Assembly (NCBI GenBank): GCA_963766935.1
Contig: CAVYBY010000008.1
Span: 248,001 to 312,000, forward strand
DNA length: 64,000 nt
Reading direction: 5' to 3'
From: CAVYBY01 sp963766935
GTDB taxonomy: Bacteria; Actinomycetota; UBA4738; HRBIN12
Below are positions 60,309 through 64,000 of the stretch, one piece after another. The position numbers were made by a program, and so were the translations under genes. A model generated the notes under the pieces. That model made no database searches. It was not told the DNA's origin and was given only the letters and a program-made list of their open reading frames with translations. Numbering within the stretch: the stretch's first letter is position 1; every line of letters begins with the position of its first letter.

Positions 60309-61427
60309 CTACGGGCGGAGGGTCTCGCGGCGGACGGTGACCGCCTTCAGTCGCTCCGGCAGCGGGTCGACACCGATCCCCGGCCCGTCGGGAACCGCCA
60401 TCGTGCCGTCCGGCGCCATCTCGAACGGGGCAGTCAGATCCTCGTCGAAGTAGCGCGAGGACGGGCTGGTGTCGCCGGGAAGGGTGAACCCCGGCATCGC
60501 GGCCAGGGCGAGATTCGTGGCTCGGCCGATCCCGGTCTCCAGCATCCCGCCGCACCAGACCGGCGCGCCGACGGCGGCACACACGTCGTGCACGCGCCGG
60601 GCCTCCAGCACGCCGCCGACCCGGCCCTGCTTGATGTTGACGATGCGGCAGGCGCCGAGCTCGAGCGCGGCCCTCGCGTTCGCCGCACTGCGGATCGACT
60701 CGTCGAGGCAGAGATCCGTGGCGATCGCGGCCTGGAGCTTGGCGTGCTCCACGAGGTCGTCGTAGGGAAGCGGTTGTTCGATCATCACCAACGCCAGCTC
60801 GTCGAGGGCTCTGAACACATCCACATCGGCAAGGGCGTAGGCGGCGTTCGCATCGACGGAAAGGGGGACGCCCGGATGATGCCCTCTGACCACGCCGACC
60901 CGGTCGACGTCGAGGCCCGGGGCGATCTTCAGCTTGATCCGGCGATAGCCCTCGCGCACGTACCCGTCCACCTGCTCGACGAGCGCCTCGGCCGTCGGCT
61001 GGATGCCGACCGAGATGCCGCACTCGACACGGTCGCGGCCGGCGCCGAGGAACGCCGCGAGCGACACCCCGCGGGCGCGCAGTCCCGCGTCCACGACGGC
61101 GTCGACGAGCGTCGCTTTGGCCATCGGGTTTCCCCGAACCGCGCCGAAGAGGCGGTCGACCTGGTCGAGATCCTCGAGCACCCCGGGATCGGCGGCGAAC
61201 AGCGCCGGCGCAAGGAACGAGCGGATCGCCAGCAACGCTCCCTCGGTGAACTCCGACGAGAAGGCGGGGGTGTCGTCGGCGACACACTCCCCCCAGCCGG
61301 CTGCATCGTCGGTTTCGACTCGGGCCAGCAGGCAGCGCTTAACCGACGTCTCGCCGAAGCTCGTACGGAACGGATGGAGCAGCGGCAGCTCCACGAGGAA
61401 CAGCTCGATCGCGCGGACGCGGCTCAC
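60309..61427 (-). CDS. menC: o-succinylbenzoate synthase / N-acylamino acid racemase (enolase superfamily)
   Basis: A 372-residue muconate-lactonising subgroup enzyme. Catalytic lysines are in GYRRIKLKIAPG (KxK), metal ligands in LSVDANAAY, MIEQPLPYDD and LCLDESIRS, and the second catalytic lysine in IVNIKQGRVGG; the end contains GGMLETGIGRATNLALAAMP. The family makes o-succinylbenzoate for menaquinone and often racemises N-acyl amino acids. No other men genes are here, and the coupled GNAT gene is the partner usually seen with racemase-type members, so the racemase role is as likely. The GTG at 61427 overlaps the GNAT stop. Confidence 0.85.
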   Translation of the reverse strand: MSRVRAIELFLVELPLLHPFRTSFGETSVKRCLLARVETDDAAGWGECVADDTPAFSSEFTEGALLAIRSFLAPALFAADPGVLEDLDQVDRLFGAVRGNPMAKATLVDAVVDAGLRARGVSLAAFLGAGRDRVECGISVGIQPTAEALVEQVDGYVREGYRRIKLKIAPGLDVDRVGVVRGHHPGVPLSVDANAAYALADVDVFRALDELALVMIEQPLPYDDLVEHAKLQAAIATDLCLDESIRSAANARAALELGACRIVNIKQGRVGGVLEARRVHDVCAAVGAPVWCGGMLETGIGRATNLALAAMPGFTLPGDTSPSSRYFDEDLTAPFEMAPDGTMAVPDGPGIGVDPLPERLKAVTVRRETLRP

Positions 61428-62293
61428 GACCGGTCTTCCGCAACGGTCCAGATGTAGGCGCTCTCGGCAACGTCGAAATCGGTCGGCATCAGGCCGTGCT
61501 CGAACAACTCCTCGAACACATCCGCGACGGCCTCGCGCCACGCCGCGGCGAGGTCGGGCCGCTCGCCGCGCATCGCCAGGTGCTCGGGCGGAACGGCGGT
61601 CCGGACGTGGGTCGCCCCGGCAGCGATCGCGCGGCGCTCGGGCGATCCGTCGGATGCGGCCTCGAGCGCGACCTCGGCCTGAGTCGGAGCCGGAGTCGGA
61701 GCGGCGGGCGGCGCCCCGGGCTCTCGCTTCAGATCCCAGCGGACGACGAGCCGGTCCGAGCGATCGCCCCGGTTGATCGCGTCCTCCATCGGTCCGTAGA
61801 AATCGCGGTGGAACCGGTCCCCGACCGCGCCGAGCTTGTGCAGGTTGAAATAGGCGTTGCGCGCGACGAGCGGATCGAAGGTCCAGCGAATGACGACGAT
61901 TCCACGCTCGAGGCAGCGCGCGCGTTGCGCCAGCTTCAGCGCATAGCCGACGCCGCGATGCCGGCGATCCGGCAGCGCGGCAAGCATGTGGGAATGAAGG
62001 TGCAGCCCGTCCTCGTCGACGCCCGCCCAGCCGAGGACGAAGCCGATGAGGTCCTCCCCGTCGAATGCGCCGTGCGGGACGTTGCCGCTGTAGGCGAGAG
62101 CAAGAATCTCCTCACGCGGCAGCAACTGCTGCGGACCCCACGTGGCCGCCATGACGGCCAAGATCGCCTCGGCATCGGCGATCGAGGTCAGCGGTCGAAG
62201 CTCGACGCCGGCGGCTCGAGCCGCATCGGCAGCGAGCTGCGACGCGCCGTTCAGTCTTCTCAGCCGCCGGCCGGCGGCGGCAGCTCCTGCCAC
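61424..62293 (-). CDS. GNAT-superfamily acetyltransferase (COG3375-like)
   Basis: A 289-residue protein with a GNAT core (about residues 30-170): LRPLTSIADAEAILAVMAAT, LIGFVLGWAGVDEDGLHLHS, the acetyl-CoA loop DRRHRGVGYALKLAQRA and IRWTFDPLVARNAYFNLHKL, then a C-terminal domain specific to this group. It is coupled (GTGA) to the MenC-like gene, a known neighbourhood that would supply N-acylated amino acids. The GTG at 62293 overlaps the preceding small gene by 34 bases; no better start lies before the GNAT fold begins. Confidence 0.75.
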   Translation of the reverse strand: MAGAAAAGRRLRRLNGASQLAADAARAAGVELRPLTSIADAEAILAVMAATWGPQQLLPREEILALAYSGNVPHGAFDGEDLIGFVLGWAGVDEDGLHLHSHMLAALPDRRHRGVGYALKLAQRARCLERGIVVIRWTFDPLVARNAYFNLHKLGAVGDRFHRDFYGPMEDAINRGDRSDRLVVRWDLKREPGAPPAAPTPAPTQAEVALEAASDGSPERRAIAAGATHVRTAVPPEHLAMRGERPDLAAAWREAVADVFEELFEHGLMPTDFDVAESAYIWTVAEDRS

Positions 62294-62433
62294 TCCACGT
62301 CGTCGACGTCTTCTCCGCGGCGCCGGCGCACAACCTGGACGACGGCGGTCACGATCGCCGCGATAAACGCGAGCTTCATCAACCGACGGAAGAAGCCCTT
62401 CTTCTTACCTGTCTCTTCGGCCTCTTCACCCAC
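62260..62433 (-). CDS. 57-residue single-span membrane protein
   Basis: A short ORF: charged start (GEEAEETGKKKGFFRRL), one membrane segment (about residues 18-36, MKLAFIAAIVTAVVQVV), then RRRRGEDVDDVEWQELPPPA. The GTG at 62433 has GAAGGAGAGG just upstream. Basic residues on both sides of the span and an acidic tail resemble the small membrane proteins common in actinobacteria. Its end overlaps the GNAT gene start. The function is unknown. Confidence 0.65.
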   Translation of the reverse strand: MGEEAEETGKKKGFFRRLMKLAFIAAIVTAVVQVVRRRRGEDVDDVEWQELPPPAGG

Positions 62434-62455
62434 GGACCTCTCCTTCCCGTAGGAA

Positions 62456-62471
62456 CCGGCCGAACGGCCGG
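62456..62471. terminator. GC hairpin between divergent genes
   Basis: CCGGCC (62456-62461) and GGCCGG (62466-62471) pair around GAAC. It lies upstream of both divergent genes, so it is more likely a leader or operator element than a terminator. Confidence 0.25.
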
Positions 62472-62614
62472 CTCCCGAATCTCTTCCCTACTGTTACTGC
62501 GAGACTCTAACGTACACGTTGTGATGCCCGCATAGACAACCCACGGCCGCCGTGGAATGATCCGGCACCCGGGCGCCACCCCCGTTGCGCCCCCGGCCGC
62601 AGGGAGGGTCCACC

Positions 62615-64000
62615 GTGCGTCTCGCACCCCGTTCGGCCCACCGACCAGTCTTCAAACGAAGTCTTCTCGCTGTGGGGCTCGCAACCGCATTGGCGCTCGG
62701 CACGCTGGCTGCGGCAACCCCCGCACTGGCCGCCGGCCCGACCCAGTGCCCGGCGGCATTCCCCACCAAGAACGCGGTCGACGGCGTGACCGGCACCGGC
62801 TACACCGTCGAGCGCGGCACCGTTCCAGACCCCTTTACCGCCACGATCCTCGGACGGATCACCGACGGCATCGCGCCGGGGGTCGACATGATCATGGCCG
62901 ACCTCGATTCGCCGGCACTCGACCGGGCGGGCGGGGTCTGGCAGGGGATGTCCGGCTCGCCGGTCTACGCAGGCAACGGCAAGCTGATCGGATCGGTTTC
63001 CTACGGGTTGTCGTTTGGCCCGTCCAAGATCGCCGGTCTGACACCGGCCGCGTCGATGAAGCCGATCCTCACGCAGCTTGCGGCAACCACGACACGCGCA
63101 CAGTCAAGCGCCGTCATGCGCGAGCGGGTCTCGGCCACCACGTCCGCCGCCTCCCGGGTCGCCGCGACCGGAGATGCCACATCGGCCCAGGCGGCCGGGG
63201 GGTTCCAGCAGCTCGCCGTCCCGTTGTGGGTCTCGGGCACCGAGACCGCGGGGAACCATGCGCTGTTCGATCGGCTGCAGCAGCGCCTGCCCGGGGCGCG
63301 GGTCCTTGCCGGTGGAGCGACCGCCGGTGGAGCGTCGGCACCCGCATCCTCCATCTCGGCGGGTGGCAACTTCGCGTCGGCCATCTCTTACGGCGTCGCC
63401 ACGCTGGCGGCGATCGGAACGACCACATTCGTCTGCAACGGGACGGCCGTGGCGTTCGGCCACCCGTTCCTCTCCGCGGGCTCGGTTTCGATGTCCGCTC
63501 ACCCGGCCACCGCCGTCTACGTCCAGCCGGACTCGGCGGGCGCGCCCTTCAAGGTCGCGAACCTCGGCGGCGTCGCCGGCACGGTCGACCGCGACACGCT
63601 GACCGGCATCCGGGCACAACTCGGGGTCACGCCCCCGACGACGCTCATCACGTCGCACCTGACATCGAGCACGGGTGGCGGGTTCAACGGGACCACGCAC
63701 GCGGTCTATCCGAACTACACGGCCGACGCGGCGGCGTTCCACACGCTGTTCTCGATCCAGAAGGCGCTCGGTTACGACGGTGTCGGTTCCGCCGACGTGA
63801 CGATCACCGTGAAAGGCGTCCGCGCGAGCGGAAAGGCCTTCACGGTGAGGATCGCCGACTCGTACGCCGACCAATACTCCATCGGGTTCGCGGTGGCCGA
63901 TCAGATGTTCTTCTTGATCGACAGCCTCGAGAATCAGCCCTTCGAAGAAGTCCACCTCAAGCACATCTCCGTGAACGGGTCGGTGAGCCCGACCTACAAC
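62615..64000 (+). CDS. exported S55 (SpoIVB-like) serine protease family protein, 3' end outside the window
   Basis: At least 462 residues, open at the window end. A signal peptide (about residues 1-40, ending PALAAG) leads to a mature part with the S55 active-site motif QGMSGSPVYAGNGKLIGSVS (about residues 112-131), where Ser is the nucleophile, and later AFGHPFLSAGSVSMSAHPAT, also seen in SpoIVB peptidases. SpoIVB of Bacillus cleaves SpoIVFA during sporulation; actinobacterial members are not understood. The start is GTG at 62615 behind AGGGAGGG. Confidence 0.82.
   Translation, partial: MRLAPRSAHRPVFKRSLLAVGLATALALGTLAAATPALAAGPTQCPAAFPTKNAVDGVTGTGYTVERGTVPDPFTATILGRITDGIAPGVDMIMADLDSPALDRAGGVWQGMSGSPVYAGNGKLIGSVSYGLSFGPSKIAGLTPAASMKPILTQLAATTTRAQSSAVMRERVSATTSAASRVAATGDATSAQAAGGFQQLAVPLWVSGTETAGNHALFDRLQQRLPGARVLAGGATAGGASAPASSISAGGNFASAISYGVATLAAIGTTTFVCNGTAVAFGHPFLSAGSVSMSAHPATAVYVQPDSAGAPFKVANLGGVAGTVDRDTLTGIRAQLGVTPPTTLITSHLTSSTGGGFNGTTHAVYPNYTADAAAFHTLFSIQKALGYDGVGSADVTITVKGVRASGKAFTVRIADSYADQYSIGFAVADQMFFLIDSLENQPFEEVHLKHISVNGSVSPTYN

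Overview
The window is a GC-rich stretch of bacterial chromosome, almost certainly from an uncultured member of the Actinomycetota. The evidence is the FhaA-FhaB-PstP-RodA-PbpA-PknB cluster, a CrgA homologue, an OmpR-type GlnR next to glnA, many GTG/TTG starts joined by 4-base overlaps, and at least twelve genes whose -10 hexamer ends only 6 to 8 bases before the start codon (leaderless messages). No rRNA, insertion sequence, prophage or CRISPR array was seen.

Layout. 0-2 kb: the start of serS, a bactofilin and a DUF4446 protein on the minus strand, a DUF5317 membrane protein, a redoxin remnant and tRNA-Leu. 2-9 kb: cell-wall growth and Ser/Thr phospho-signalling operon (fhaA, fhaB, pstP, rodA, pbpA, pknB). 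9-10.6 kb: a ThyX-like gene broken by many frameshifts. 10.7-17.5 kb: HU, a small membrane protein and the histidine operon hisDCBHAFI plus hisG, the last with one frameshift. 17.7-20.8 kb: isocitrate lyase, a universal stress protein and an ArsB/NhaD-type permease. 20.8-29.2 kb: nitrogen assimilation (gltB, amt, glnA, glnR). 29.2-39.8 kb: an FAD amine oxidase, a DapA-family aldolase, a GNAT enzyme, an acyl-CoA synthetase, a heterodimeric ABC exporter in an operon with a penicillin-acylase-type hydrolase, and crgA. 39.8-51.5 kb: a cluster of DnaA-box-like sites, an S9 peptidase, an orphan CoxL-type molybdenum hydroxylase, a PQQ-type sugar dehydrogenase homologue, a long coiled-coil membrane protein, M23 and M15 wall peptidases, tRNA-Ala and small regulatory genes. 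51.5-55.5 kb: a prepilin and a minus-strand operon resembling the maturation part of a methylamine-dehydrogenase (mau) cluster. 55.5-64 kb: an ECF-type sigma factor with a YCII protein, an MFS transporter, DUF3352, a MenC-like racemase with its GNAT partner, and an S55 (SpoIVB-like) protease cut by the window end.

Two results stand out. First, four promoters (the permease, gltB, amt and glnA) each carry four GTTAC/GAAAC-like pentamers at exactly 11-base steps, and in all four the last pentamer begins exactly 15 bases before the -10 hexamer. This is the GlnR-box pattern, and a glnR-like gene lies directly after glnA, so the window seems to hold a regulator together with four of its targets, including a permease not obviously linked to nitrogen. 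Second, the 52-55.5 kb operon encodes a Tat-exported ten-cysteine protein with a MauD-like thioredoxin, a MauE-like membrane protein and a beta-repeat protein. The exported protein has a single tryptophan after its signal, so it cannot form the TTQ cofactor of methylamine dehydrogenase and may be an undescribed disulfide-rich exported protein with its own folding machinery.

Three core genes (hisG, gltB and an AHSA1-family gene) each carry one single-base frameshift, which looks more like sequencing error than decay. The ThyX-like gene has too many for that explanation.
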